From: Parahoeflea alexandrii
GTDB lineage: Bacteria > Pseudomonadota > Alphaproteobacteria > Rhizobiales > Rhizobiaceae
Assembly (NCBI RefSeq): GCF_027214025.1
Contig: NZ_JAPWHB010000004.1
Location: forward strand, 186,001 to 250,000
DNA: 64,000 bases
Direction: 5' to 3'
Shown here: positions 18,276 through 33,028 of the stretch, piece after piece
Numbering within the stretch: the stretch's first letter is position 1
Layout of the letters: each line of letters opens with the position of its first letter
Notes under the pieces: model-generated
What the model saw: the letters and a program-made list of their open reading frames with translations, nothing else
The model's database searches: none
Told to the model about the DNA's origin: nothing
Program-made: the position numbers and the translations under genes

Positions 18276-20114
18276 TCAGAATTCTTCCCAGGCATCGTCC
18301 TTGAGAGCGGTATTACCGTTTGAGATGGCCCTGGGCTGAGAGACCGCCCGTAGAGCGCCGCGCCCCGGGTTTGCGCTTTCGGAGGCACCCGATGTGGTTG
18401 CGGCAGAGCGATTGCGATTTTCCGCACCCAGGCGGGATGCGGCAGAACCCGGTTCACGAATGGCGGCACGGCGGTTCAGCTGGAACCTGCTGACCAACTC
18501 CTCGAGGCGGTCTGCACCGCGCGCCAGCGCATCACTGACCGAACTCACACCTGAGACCATTGAAGAGTTTTGCTGTGTCATCTGATCCAGCAAGTTTACA
18601 GCCGAATTGATCTCCGTCAGGCTTGTCGCCTGTTTCGCGGCAGTGGTGGCGATAGCTTCCACATTGCCGTTGATGGATTCCACAAAGCTCTCGATACGAT
18701 GTAGCGCGGTTCCCGTTTCCCCGACCAGCCGAACGCCTTCCTTGACCTCGACCGTGGACTTGGCGATCAGCTCGGAAATCTCCTTTGCAGCGGTCGCCGA
18801 ACGCTGGGCAAGTTCGCGCACCTCTTGCGCAACGACTGCAAATCCCTTTCCGCTTTCGCCGGCCCGGGCGGCCTCGACACCGGCATTCAAGGCAAGCAGG
18901 TTGGTCTGGAAGGCAATTTCATCGATGACGCTGATGATGTTGCCAATTTCGCTTGATGCCCCTTCGATGCGCCCCATCGCCGAAACGGTCGCCTTGACCA
19001 CCTCGACCGATTCCGACGCTGCTGTACGCGTTTCCTGAACCAGGCTGCGCGTGTCTTTCGTGCGCGTGTTCGATTCCGTCACGGTAAGCGTGATTTCCTC
19101 GAGCGCCGCCGAGGTCTCTTCAAGTGACGCTGCCTGCTGCTCTGACCGGTGCGCGAGGTTGTTGGCGCTTTCCTTCATTTCCGTACTCTTGGAAGACAGC
19201 TCGCTGGTTTCCCTGAGAACCTCGACCAGGGTTTCCTGAAATTTGCCGATCGCCATGTTGAAATCGTCACGAAGATGTTCGAATTCCGGCGTGAATGGCT
19301 TATCAATGGTCATGCGGATGTTGCAGTCGGCGAGCCGTCCCAATCCGCTTCCCAGTTCATCAATCGCTGTCACGCGTCCCGTCACATTGGTGGCGAATTT
19401 CACGACTTTCATCACCGCCCCGGTGTCATCGAGAATGGGGTTATAGGTCGCCTGGATGTGAACCGCATTGCCGCCTTTGCCAATACGTTTGAACTCGTCG
19501 CTGAAGAACTTGCCACTGGAAAGGCTTTTCCAGAAATCCACATAGTCCGCCGTTCCGGAGTAGGACGGATCGCAGAAGATCGAATGGTGCTTGCCGACGA
19601 TTTCTTCCAGTTTGTAGCCAAGGGTATTCAGAAAGTTGTCATTTGCGGTCAGGATCTTGCCGTCCGGTGTAAACTCGATAATCGCCTGGACCCGTGAAAG
19701 CGCTTCAAGTTTGCCATTGCTGTCAAGCTCTCGGCGCTTCGTGGCTGATATATCGGTGGCGAATTTGATCACCTTGTAGGGCTTGCCACCACGCATCACC
19801 GGATTGTAGGAAGCCTCGATCCAGATTGCCTCACCCGACTTTGTAAAGCGCTTGTACTGGCGACGATCAAATTTACCTGAAGCAAGGCTCTTCCAGAAGT
19901 CTGCATATTCGGGTGAGTTTGCTTCTCTGGGATCCACAAAAATTCTGTGATGCTTGCCTACGATCTCCTTGGCACTGTAGCCAAGAGCTCTGCAGAAGTT
20001 CTCATTGGCGGACAAGATTGTGCCGTCAAGGCTGAATTCGATCACCGCCTGGGAGCGATCAATTGCGTCGAGAATGTTTTTGCGGTCGCCGGACTTCAAG
20101 AACGAAATGGGCAT
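18276..20114 (-). CDS. Soluble chemoreceptor with two PAS domains
   Basis: The 612-residue methyl-accepting chemotaxis protein lacks transmembrane segments. Two tandem PAS domains (about 10-130 and 135-255, each with the [10 protein letters not shown] / [10 protein letters not shown] and IVGKHHxIFxDP motifs) probably bind heme, flavin or a small ligand. A HAMP-like linker (about 260-310) follows. The signalling domain shows the conserved hairpin [24 protein letters not shown] and [17 protein letters not shown]. The protein ends DAWEEF, resembling the NWETF pentapeptide that tethers CheR methyltransferase. The architecture matches Aer2/BdlA-like energy or redox receptors. Confidence 0.95.
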   Translation of the reverse strand: MPISFLKSGDRKNILDAIDRSQAVIEFSLDGTILSANENFCRALGYSAKEIVGKHHRIFVDPREANSPEYADFWKSLASGKFDRRQYKRFTKSGEAIWIEASYNPVMRGGKPYKVIKFATDISATKRRELDSNGKLEALSRVQAIIEFTPDGKILTANDNFLNTLGYKLEEIVGKHHSIFCDPSYSGTADYVDFWKSLSSGKFFSDEFKRIGKGGNAVHIQATYNPILDDTGAVMKVVKFATNVTGRVTAIDELGSGLGRLADCNIRMTIDKPFTPEFEHLRDDFNMAIGKFQETLVEVLRETSELSSKSTEMKESANNLAHRSEQQAASLEETSAALEEITLTVTESNTRTKDTRSLVQETRTAASESVEVVKATVSAMGRIEGASSEIGNIISVIDEIAFQTNLLALNAGVEAARAGESGKGFAVVAQEVRELAQRSATAAKEISELIAKSTVEVKEGVRLVGETGTALHRIESFVESINGNVEAIATTAAKQATSLTEINSAVNLLDQMTQQNSSMVSGVSSVSDALARGADRLEELVSRFQLNRRAAIREPGSAASRLGAENRNRSAATTSGASESANPGRGALRAVSQPRAISNGNTALKDDAWEEF

Positions 20115-20327
20115 TTGGTTATCCCTTCAGTTTCGACACAATTTATTTATTTTTGGCTAATTAATGTTTAACGCATATGGCCTGGTCTAGCAGGCGCCAC
20201 TGCATCAAAATGCGGGTTTGCCAAGGACAAAGGCATGCTTGCAGAGCGGACTGGAAGCGCGAAACTAGCTGATGTGGCAAACGCAATAGAGGCCAGCCTG
20301 CCCGGCCCGCAGCCACCGTGCAGGTTT

Positions 20328-21713
20328 TCAGCCCTTCACATCCAGAAACAGATGCCGGTTGGCGAACCTCAAATTGAGCAGCACCGCCGCCACGCCGAGC
20401 CCGATGGCGAGGCCGGCCCAGATGCCGGGGCCGCCGAAGCCCAGGCCGAAGCCCAGCCCGTAGGCCGCCGACAGGCCGACCGGCCAGTAGCTGATCACCG
20501 CCATGATCATCGGAACCCGGGTGTCCTTGATGCCGCGCAGCAGGCCCGCGGCAATCGCCTGCACCGCATCGACCAGCTGGAAGGCTGCAGCCACCAGCAC
20601 CAGCGGCACCGCCACTTTCAGAAGGTCCGCCGCATCGACATTGGCTTCGTCGAGGAACAGGCTGATAAGCTGCTCCGGCAGGATCCAGAACAGGGCTGCC
20701 GAGCCGAGCGCGATCAGCACCGAGAGCCCCATCACCGTGTGCGCCGCGCGCGCCAGTCCCTCCATGTCGCCACGGCCATAGGCCTGGCCCACGCGCACGG
20801 TTGCGGCGTGCGACAGGCCGAGCGGCACCATGAAGCTGATCGAGGCGAGCTGGATGGCGATGCCGTGGGCGGCGAGCTCCACCGTGCCGAGCCAGCCCAT
20901 CATCACCGACGCGGCCATGAACAGGCCGACTTCGGCCAGGATGGTGAAGCCGATCGGCAGTCCGAGCCGGAAGACCTCGAAGAAGGCCGGCCATTCCGGC
21001 CGCCAGAACCGCTGGAACAGCCGGTAATCGCGGTGCGCCGGATGCAGCAGCGCCCAGCCGGCCATGATCAGGAAGATCACCGTGGAACTGATCACCGAGG
21101 CCACCGCCGCGCCGCGCACGCCCATCTCCGGCGCGCCGAAATGGCCGAAGATCAGCGCGTAGTTGAGAACGCCGTTGACCAGGGTGCCGATCAGCGCCGA
21201 CCACAGCACGATGCTTGCCCGCGAGCGGGCGGCAAAGAATGAGCGCAGCGCCATCATCATCAGCGCCGGGAACATGCCCCATTGCGCGATGCGGATGTAG
21301 TCGCTGGCCAGCGCCGCAAGCTCGGGCTTCTGCCCGAGCGCGATGAGCGCCGGTTCCAGCAGCCACAGCAACGGCATCACCACCACCGCGTAGATCAGCA
21401 GGATCCACATCCCCATCCTGACCGAGCGGCGCACATGGGTGGGGTCGTTGCGGCCCTCGGCCTGCGCCGCCAGCGGCAGGATCGCGCTCGCAAAGCCCAC
21501 GCCGAAGATATAGACGATGAAGAAGGCCTGCGAGCCGAGCACCGTGGCCGCCAGTTCCTCGGTGCCGTACCAGCCGAGCATGACCACATCGGTGGTGGCG
21601 ATCGCGATCTGGGCGATCTGGGTGCCGACCAGCGGCAGGCCGAGCGCCAGCGTCGCCCAGACATGGGCACCCCAACGCTGATCCTTGCCAATGTCCACCG
21701 ATGATTCGGTCAT
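20328..21713 (-). CDS. MATE-family efflux transporter
   Basis: A 461-residue inner-membrane protein with twelve predicted helices in two MatE halves. The pattern is typical: GLPLVGTQIAQIAIATTDVVMLGWYG near the start, and GLPIGFTILAEVGLFMAASVMMGWLG at the start of the second half. It exports cationic drugs, dyes or metabolites using a Na+ or H+ gradient, like NorM; the substrate is unknown. The start is ATG 21713 with GGAG upstream. The frame extends further upstream without family-like sequence. Confidence 0.95.
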   Translation of the reverse strand: MTESSVDIGKDQRWGAHVWATLALGLPLVGTQIAQIAIATTDVVMLGWYGTEELAATVLGSQAFFIVYIFGVGFASAILPLAAQAEGRNDPTHVRRSVRMGMWILLIYAVVVMPLLWLLEPALIALGQKPELAALASDYIRIAQWGMFPALMMMALRSFFAARSRASIVLWSALIGTLVNGVLNYALIFGHFGAPEMGVRGAAVASVISSTVIFLIMAGWALLHPAHRDYRLFQRFWRPEWPAFFEVFRLGLPIGFTILAEVGLFMAASVMMGWLGTVELAAHGIAIQLASISFMVPLGLSHAATVRVGQAYGRGDMEGLARAAHTVMGLSVLIALGSAALFWILPEQLISLFLDEANVDAADLLKVAVPLVLVAAAFQLVDAVQAIAAGLLRGIKDTRVPMIMAVISYWPVGLSAAYGLGFGLGFGGPGIWAGLAIGLGVAAVLLNLRFANRHLFLDVKG

Positions 21714-21984
21714 GAAAAACTCCAAAATCAAAGAACCGCTTATGGTCGGCGGATGCTGTTTTGGCAAGCATCGAAGCGATGACACGCGAACCCTGCGACC
21801 CGCCATGGCCGGGCGGGAATGACGCAGATGTGCAACATTCCCTTCCCGCACCGCGAGATCATCATGCGAACGCCGGTGGAAGTGGTGCGCCGCGATGCGC
21901 CCGCGGCGGAGTGAAGGCGACAGCGGTTCCGCGCCGCCCCGAAAACGGGCAACATGGCAACCGACCGTCCATTGTCTCCGGCAC

Positions 21985-22014
21985 AAAAAAGCCGGGGACA
22001 CAGAGGTCCCCGGC
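21985..22014 (-). terminator. Intrinsic terminator after chemoreceptor gene
   Basis: The minus strand forms a 9-bp perfect stem (GCCGGGGAC / GTCCCCGGC) followed by six T residues (21985-21990). It lies 33 nt beyond the stop codon of the chemoreceptor gene at 22047. Confidence 0.9.
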
Positions 22015-22046
22015 AAGGCGGTGAAAACACGATGATGCGCGGAAGG

Positions 22047-24320
<2,274 letters not shown>

Positions 24321-24469
24321 TCATCGACCCCGAAAACAGGCTTCATGCCATTGCCGGACGTGGGCAGGTCTGGAACCCGCCGATCATTCAATCGAATCTC
24401 ACGGGGCTTCCCAACGTTTAGTTAAGCAGGACCTAAAACAATTATCGATTATAATTCGCACTCGTGATT

Positions 24470-25384
24470 TCACACCGGGTTGTTGAAAGTGTCGCAAGCT
24501 TCAAGCCGGCCCGACTCGAAGCCGCGGGCGAACCACTCCTTGCGCTGCGCCGAAGTGCCGTGGTTGAAGCTTTCGGGCACCACATAGCCTTGCGTCCGGC
24601 GCTGCAGCGTGTCGTCGCCGATCTGTTTGGCGGCGTTGAGCGCCTCTTCCAGATCGCCGCGCTCCAATATGCCCTTCTGCGCCGTGTAATGGCCCCAGAT
24701 GCCGGCGAAGCAGTCGGCCTGCAGCTCGACCCGGACCGACATCTGGTTCTGCTCGGTCTGGCTCATGGACTGGCGCATCCGGTTGAACTCCGGCAGCACG
24801 CCGATCAGGTTCTGCACGTGATGGCCGACCTCGTGGGCGAGCACATAGGCCTGGGCGAAATCGCCGGACGCCTTGAAGCGCTGTGCCAGTTCGTCAAAGA
24901 ACGTAAGGTCGATATAGACCTTCTGGTCGCCGGGGCAGTAGAACGGGCCGGACGCGGAACTGGCGTTGCCGCAGGCCGACGCCACCGCGCCGGAAAACAG
25001 CACCAGCTTGGGCTCGGGATAGTCGAAGCCCTGCGATTTCATCACCCCGTTCCACACGTCCTCCGTCTCGGCCAGAACGGTGGCGACGAATTGCGTCATC
25101 TCGTCCTTGCGGGTCTCGGATATCTGGCTACCCGCCCCGGATGGCTGCCCGGTCAGCACCGTGCCTGGATCGCCCCCAAGCATCTGCAGCGGATCGATGC
25201 CCATGAACTTGAGCACAAGATAGATGACGCCGATGATCAGGATGGTCTTGAAGCTCAGTCCCGAGCGGCGCATGCCGCCGGACGGCAGCCGCATTCCACC
25301 CCGGCCGAAGGGGTTGCCGCCACGCGACGACGTTCCGCGCCGGTCCTCGATATTGTCGCTCTGGCGACGGCCTTTCCAGTCCAT
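24470..25384 (-). CDS. ypfJ: YpfJ-type neutral zinc metallopeptidase
   Basis: 304 residues: a glycine/arginine-rich cytosolic N-terminus, one membrane helix (about 45-63) and a large C-terminal zinc peptidase domain. The zinc motif is HEVGHHVQNLIG, with a downstream ELQADCFAGIWG that probably supplies the third ligand. This is the putative neutral zinc metallopeptidase family (Pfam Zn_peptidase); the biological substrate is not known. The domain is predicted to be in the periplasm. Confidence 0.95.
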   Translation of the reverse strand: MDWKGRRQSDNIEDRRGTSSRGGNPFGRGGMRLPSGGMRRSGLSFKTILIIGVIYLVLKFMGIDPLQMLGGDPGTVLTGQPSGAGSQISETRKDEMTQFVATVLAETEDVWNGVMKSQGFDYPEPKLVLFSGAVASACGNASSASGPFYCPGDQKVYIDLTFFDELAQRFKASGDFAQAYVLAHEVGHHVQNLIGVLPEFNRMRQSMSQTEQNQMSVRVELQADCFAGIWGHYTAQKGILERGDLEEALNAAKQIGDDTLQRRTQGYVVPESFNHGTSAQRKEWFARGFESGRLEACDTFNNPV

Positions 25385-25441
25385 GATCTCAACTCTCCCG
25401 GCGGGTTTAGATCTTGCTTGTAAGCGCCGCCAGCGGCAGTT

Positions 25442-26392
25442 TCAACACTCTGCTTGCCGGATCGACTGCTCACGCACTGCGCCGAGAGGATTGTAGCCCG
25501 CCTGCGCCAGCGCACGGGCAGCCATCAGCGCCGCGAAGAAAACCGGCAGCAGGGTGAAAAGTTCCGGCACGCCGGTCGTTTCCAGGATGTGCGGCGCGGT
25601 GGCCGAAAGGATCCCGGCGGCAAAACGGCTGGCGAAGATTCCCAGGATGGCGATCAGCGAGACGAATTCGCCCTTAACCAGAACACGACCGTCTCCGGCG
25701 CAGATCGCCGCCACATTGCGCATCGTTGCCCAGCCGGCGATCGCTCCCAACCCGAGGCCAGTTGCCATCGCAACGAGACTGGCTGCGTTCAAGCCGCCGA
25801 TAAGCACGGTGATCATCGAAATGCCGATCAGAATCGCCGGCAGCAGCAGCAACCGCCAGACCGGCATCTCCCGGTCGCGCAGGCGGCTGACCCCGAGCGC
25901 GATCAGCGCCATGAGCAGCGGCCACACCCAGACCGGCGCGCCGGTAGCGGCCTGAGCCACGATCGGAGCGGAGGCTTGAGCCGGTTCGGCCAGCGCAGTG
26001 CCGAACACCACCTCGTGCATGATCCGTCCGGGCAGAAGCGTGAACAGCCCGGCAATGCCGATGGCGCCGAAATAGAGCGATTTGACCAACCGCTGGTGAC
26101 GGACGAAATTGCGCCGCCGCGCCGAGCGAACCACTTCGACGGCGCTGACCAGCACGACGACCGACAGGATGTGGATCGGCGAGAAGCCGAAAAACAGGTT
26201 GATCTCGTGGATGAAGAAGCTCGACAGCGCGGTCAGCACCATCAGCGCGATCCAGAGCCGTCCGGCCATCCGGTGCAGGTAGGTGCCTTTGCGCATGATC
26301 AGAATGGCACCGCCGATCAGCGCCGCCGGAACGACGGCTGCGACATGCAACTGGATGGCGGGGCTGGCGTTGAGAAGAGGGTCGAGGGTCAT
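25442..26392 (-). CDS. DUF2306-like multi-helix membrane protein
   Basis: 316 residues, almost entirely hydrophobic, with about nine to ten helices. The first half (IQLHVAAVVPAALIGGAILI, GTYLHRMAGRLWIALMVLTALSSFFIHEI, RHQRLVKSLYFGAIGIAGLFTLLPGR) matches the DUF2306 membrane family. The second half (LRDREMPVWRLLLLPAILIGISM onwards) looks like a separate four- to five-helix unit often encoded alone, so this may be a fusion. The function is unknown. The start at ATG 26392 is tentative; it leaves 135 nt to the divergent LytTR gene. Confidence 0.75.
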   Translation of the reverse strand: MTLDPLLNASPAIQLHVAAVVPAALIGGAILIMRKGTYLHRMAGRLWIALMVLTALSSFFIHEINLFFGFSPIHILSVVVLVSAVEVVRSARRRNFVRHQRLVKSLYFGAIGIAGLFTLLPGRIMHEVVFGTALAEPAQASAPIVAQAATGAPVWVWPLLMALIALGVSRLRDREMPVWRLLLLPAILIGISMITVLIGGLNAASLVAMATGLGLGAIAGWATMRNVAAICAGDGRVLVKGEFVSLIAILGIFASRFAAGILSATAPHILETTGVPELFTLLPVFFAALMAARALAQAGYNPLGAVREQSIRQAEC

Positions 26393-26527
26393 TTCAAGGG
26401 TCCGTTGTTGTGGACCGCAGGCGCTGAAAGTCCGAAAGGCCTGCGGTCCGATTGCCAAATCTGCCCCCATCGGCCATGGTCCCGCCCGATCCTCAACGCC
26501 TGATGCGCCTGTGACCCGGAGAACTTC

Positions 26528-27415
26528 GTGAGCGACACGTTGCTGCAATCCACGCTTCGTGAACTGCGCGCACTGCTGATCCGGCCGCGGCTCTGGCTGG
26601 TGTTCGCGCTGGTGACCGGGCTGTTCTCCGTAACCGGGCCCTTCGGCAGCTATGAACGGCTGCCGTTCGTTTCACGGCTCGGCTACTGGCTGACCATGAA
26701 CACGGCTACCTGGGCCACAGCCCTGATCTGCATTTCTTTTGTCAAGGCCGCGCTGATCGCCCGCGTACCGCACCAGATCACCCGCCTGTTCATTGGCGGG
26801 GCTGTTTCGGCCCTGCCGGTTGGGCTGGTGATCACGGTGATCAACACCGCAGTGATCAAGTCGCCGCTCAACCTCGATCAGATTGCCGAGAACGTGCTGG
26901 TGGCGCTGCCGATTGCCATCGGATTCTGCCTGCTTTCCTGGCTCAGCCTCAGCACCGGCGAACTGGCCGCGGAAAAGCAAGGCGGCGACAACCGGAACCA
27001 GGAGCCCGCTTCCACCCCAACATCCGCACCGAACACAGATCGACCTTCTGTCACTGATGTCTCTGGCGGCTTGCCGGACCGCCCTCCACTTCTGGACCGT
27101 CTGCCCGCGGACAAGCGCGGCCCGCTGATCCGGCTCGAGGTGCAGGACCACTACGTGCTGGTGGTGACGACCAGGGGCACGGAACTCCTGCTGATGCGGC
27201 TTGGCGACGCCATCGCCGAGACCGGCGGCAACACCGGCCAGCAGATCCACCGCTCGCACTGGGTATCCGATACGAGCGTCAAATCGGTGATCCGGGACGG
27301 CGGCAGGAACCCGCGGCTGACGGTGCAAACCACCGACGGTCAGGTCCTGCCGGTGAGCCGCAGCCAGATGCCGGACGTCCGCGCCCGCTGGGGCGACCGG
27401 ATCAGCGGGGCTTGA
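26528..27415 (+). CDS. Membrane-bound LytTR-family regulator
   Basis: The 295-residue protein has four predicted N-terminal membrane helices (about 20-140), a Pro/Thr-rich linker, and a C-terminal LytTR DNA-binding domain (LIRLEVQDHYVLVVTTRGTELLLMRLGDAIAETGG, then QIHRSHWVSDTSVKSV). It belongs to the one-component membrane-tethered LytTR type. Targets are unknown; the adjacent cytochrome c gene and the divergent membrane protein are candidates. It starts with GTG preceded by CCGGAGAACTTC. Confidence 0.9.
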   Translation: MSDTLLQSTLRELRALLIRPRLWLVFALVTGLFSVTGPFGSYERLPFVSRLGYWLTMNTATWATALICISFVKAALIARVPHQITRLFIGGAVSALPVGLVITVINTAVIKSPLNLDQIAENVLVALPIAIGFCLLSWLSLSTGELAAEKQGGDNRNQEPASTPTSAPNTDRPSVTDVSGGLPDRPPLLDRLPADKRGPLIRLEVQDHYVLVVTTRGTELLLMRLGDAIAETGGNTGQQIHRSHWVSDTSVKSVIRDGGRNPRLTVQTTDGQVLPVSRSQMPDVRARWGDRISGA

Positions 27416-27484
27416 TCCCGATCATTGCGGCAGCGAGCGGTCTGGCCCATCCTGAGCAAAAGACGAGACCAACGGACAGGACCG

Positions 27485-27859
27485 ATGAGCATTAGCCACA
27501 CATCACGCAGCCCGGCTGCAACGGCGGTTTCCGCCATGCGCGCGCTCATGCTAGCGGCGCTGGTCCTGCCGCTGGCCACGGCCCCGGCCATGGCCGACAA
27601 GGCCGCCGTCAAGCGCGGGCAGAAGGTGGTCGACGAATGGTGCCGCGACTGCCACGTCCGCGAGGGCGAAAAACTCACCCCCGACATGGCCCCGCCCTAT
27701 TCGGATCTGGTCGCAATTCCAAGCCGCGACCGCGCCTGGTTCGAGGCGTTCCTCGAGGCCGACCACTTCCCGATGACCACGTTCCGCCTGTTCGACAACG
27801 AGAAGGCCGACGTGGTGGAGTGGCTGCTGGATCTGCAGAAACGGCAGCAGGGCAAGTAG
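27485..27859 (+). CDS. Small c-type cytochrome
   Basis: The 124-residue periplasmic protein has a signal peptide (about 1-38, ending PAMADKA) and one heme-binding motif CRDCH. A later Met (in HFPMTTFRLFD) is a possible axial ligand. It is an electron carrier, partner unknown. ATG 27485 gives the correct signal peptide. It lies 69 nt after the LytTR gene in the same direction, so the two may be co-transcribed. Confidence 0.88.
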   Translation: MSISHTSRSPAATAVSAMRALMLAALVLPLATAPAMADKAAVKRGQKVVDEWCRDCHVREGEKLTPDMAPPYSDLVAIPSRDRAWFEAFLEADHFPMTTFRLFDNEKADVVEWLLDLQKRQQGK

Positions 27860-27928
27860 GCCCGACGACAGTCGGCCGGTTTTGCGGCGACAGCATCGTG
27901 TCTCAAGCCTGGCCCATCGCCGTCCGGC

Positions 27929-29128
27929 TCAGACCGGACCGGCTTCCGGGCGCTTGTTCCGGAACTGATACAGCAGCAGGCCGAGGCCCGCGCTCAGCAG
28001 AATGGGCGCCAGCGACAGGCCCAGGTTCGCGGCCACCGACCATTGCAGCAGCGGCAGCATGGCGATCAGGTAGAACAGCAGTTGCCGCGGCCCCATGGCC
28101 GAATCCGGCGAGCGCTGCCTGAAGGCCCACAGGGCGGCCAGCGCCGACAGCGCCCCGAGATCATACGACAGCGCATAGGGCGTGATCAGCAGGCTGGCGA
28201 TGACAAGGCAGAGCGACCGGGCGTCCTTGTCCGGCGTCAGCCACAGACTGAGGCCATAGGCCCCGAGCGCCACCACTGCAAAACCGAGATGTAGCGGCAG
28301 CGCCGTGGCCGCATCCATCCCTTCAAGCCGCAGCAATCCGTAGACCGAAACCAGCAGATGCAGGAAGCTGCCGCCAAGTTCGCGCATGACAAAGGCCTGG
28401 TGCGGCACGGTTTCGGTAATGTATCCCGTCCAGCTCTCGATCCCGAACAAGAGCGACGAGAGCAGCACCAGCGCCACGGTCGCCACGCTCGCGCTGAGGA
28501 TAACGGTCCAGCGCCGCTCGTAAAGAAGCAGCAGCGGCAACAGAAGCCCAAGCTGCGGCTTGACCGTCAAGAGCCCGATCGCCAGCCCCGCCAGCCAGGG
28601 CCGGGTGTCCCTGAGGCCGAGCCCGTAGAGCATCAGCGCACCGATCAGGAACCCGTTCTGGGCGTAGATGATGTTGGCCGCGATGAAGGGCACCAGAAGC
28701 AGCGCCGCACTTGCCTCGACCCGCCGGGCGGTGATCGAGACCGCGTGCAGGTAGAGCACGAGCGTGACAGACAGAAAAACGACCAGCGAAACACTGTAGG
28801 ACATCAGGCCGAGCGGCCATGTCAGCAGCAGATAGCTCGGCGGATAACTCCAGCTGCGCCAGGGAGCATCCGGGCCGAAGACGGCCTGCATCTGGGCAAA
28901 ATACACCTCGTGCCCACGGAACATCTCGAGCGCATCGCCGCTGAAGACCAGCCGGGAAGCCAGCCAGTAATTGGCAAAGTCCCGGTCCGTCGAGATGATC
29001 CAGCCGGGCTCAAACGAGCCGAGCCAATCAAACAGCAGCGCGGCAAGCAGGACCAGGACGCCACCTGCCCCGGCCAGCAGCAGCGGAGAGCCGCGCCCAC
29101 GCGCTGGTTTGACCGGATCCCTGCCCAA
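27929..29128 (-). CDS. GT87-family (DUF2029) membrane glycosyltransferase
   Basis: A 399-residue polytopic protein with about ten helices. Near the N-terminus STDRDFANYWLASRLVFSGDA holds the acidic residues typical of GT-C enzymes. SYPPSYLLLTWPLG and LLTVKPQLGLLLPLLLL are typical of DUF2029/GT87 (alpha-mannosyltransferase-like, polyprenyl-phosphate-dependent). It probably transfers a sugar to a periplasmic or lipid acceptor; the acceptor is unknown. It stands alone on the minus strand between the cytochrome c and carB genes. Confidence 0.85.
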   Translation of the reverse strand: MGRDPVKPARGRGSPLLLAGAGGVLVLLAALLFDWLGSFEPGWIISTDRDFANYWLASRLVFSGDALEMFRGHEVYFAQMQAVFGPDAPWRSWSYPPSYLLLTWPLGLMSYSVSLVVFLSVTLVLYLHAVSITARRVEASAALLLVPFIAANIIYAQNGFLIGALMLYGLGLRDTRPWLAGLAIGLLTVKPQLGLLLPLLLLYERRWTVILSASVATVALVLLSSLLFGIESWTGYITETVPHQAFVMRELGGSFLHLLVSVYGLLRLEGMDAATALPLHLGFAVVALGAYGLSLWLTPDKDARSLCLVIASLLITPYALSYDLGALSALAALWAFRQRSPDSAMGPRQLLFYLIAMLPLLQWSVAANLGLSLAPILLSAGLGLLLYQFRNKRPEAGPV

Positions 29129-29503
29129 TGTCGCCTCATCCTCGAATCATCCCGCACCTACACACAAGCCTAGCCACCCGGAGAGCAAGGCAAAAGCCCG
29201 CCGGGACGAGAACTTGCCCACTAAATCGGACAGGATCTCCCGGTCCGCACCGATCAGCAACTTGAAATCTGCCAAACGGCCCGCGTTCGAGCCTCGCTTC
29301 ATTGGCCACTGCGTTACGCCGGTTCACGAAGCTCCACCGCGCCCACCCACTTTCCCTTGAACAACACCGTTTTGGGGTTCCATCCGTCCCGGCATTTCCC
29401 TATAAGCCGCGTCTAGCCTCAGATATTGCGCATGGCGTCTCCCGGATGATCGATCTCCGACGGGGGCTTTTTGCGCGAAGCCTGCTCAACAGGGACCCGG
29501 ACC
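29129..29503. other. Divergent intergenic region upstream of carB
   Basis: About 375 nt with no gene recognised. It must hold the carB promoter. Near 29439-29472 a weak stem (CTCCCG / CGGGGG, with one wobble pair) followed by CTTTTT looks like a feeble terminator 32 nt before carB. This could be attenuation, but the stem is too weak to call. Confidence 0.35.
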
Positions 29504-32995
<3,492 letters not shown>

Positions 32996-33005
32996 GGATG
33001 AAATG

Positions 33006-33028
33006 AGGGCCGGTTCAGAACCGGCCCT
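33006..33028. terminator. Hairpin between convergent carB and MFS genes
   Basis: A perfect 10-bp stem AGGGCCGGTT / AACCGGCCCT with a 3-nt loop. It overlaps the last codons of the MFS gene and lies just after the carB stop, so it is likely a shared terminator, though without a T-run. Confidence 0.55.

Noticed and set aside
29430-29475. Weak stem followed by CTTTTT before carB
   Set aside because: Only six base pairs including a wobble and a 16-nt loop; not convincing as an attenuator.
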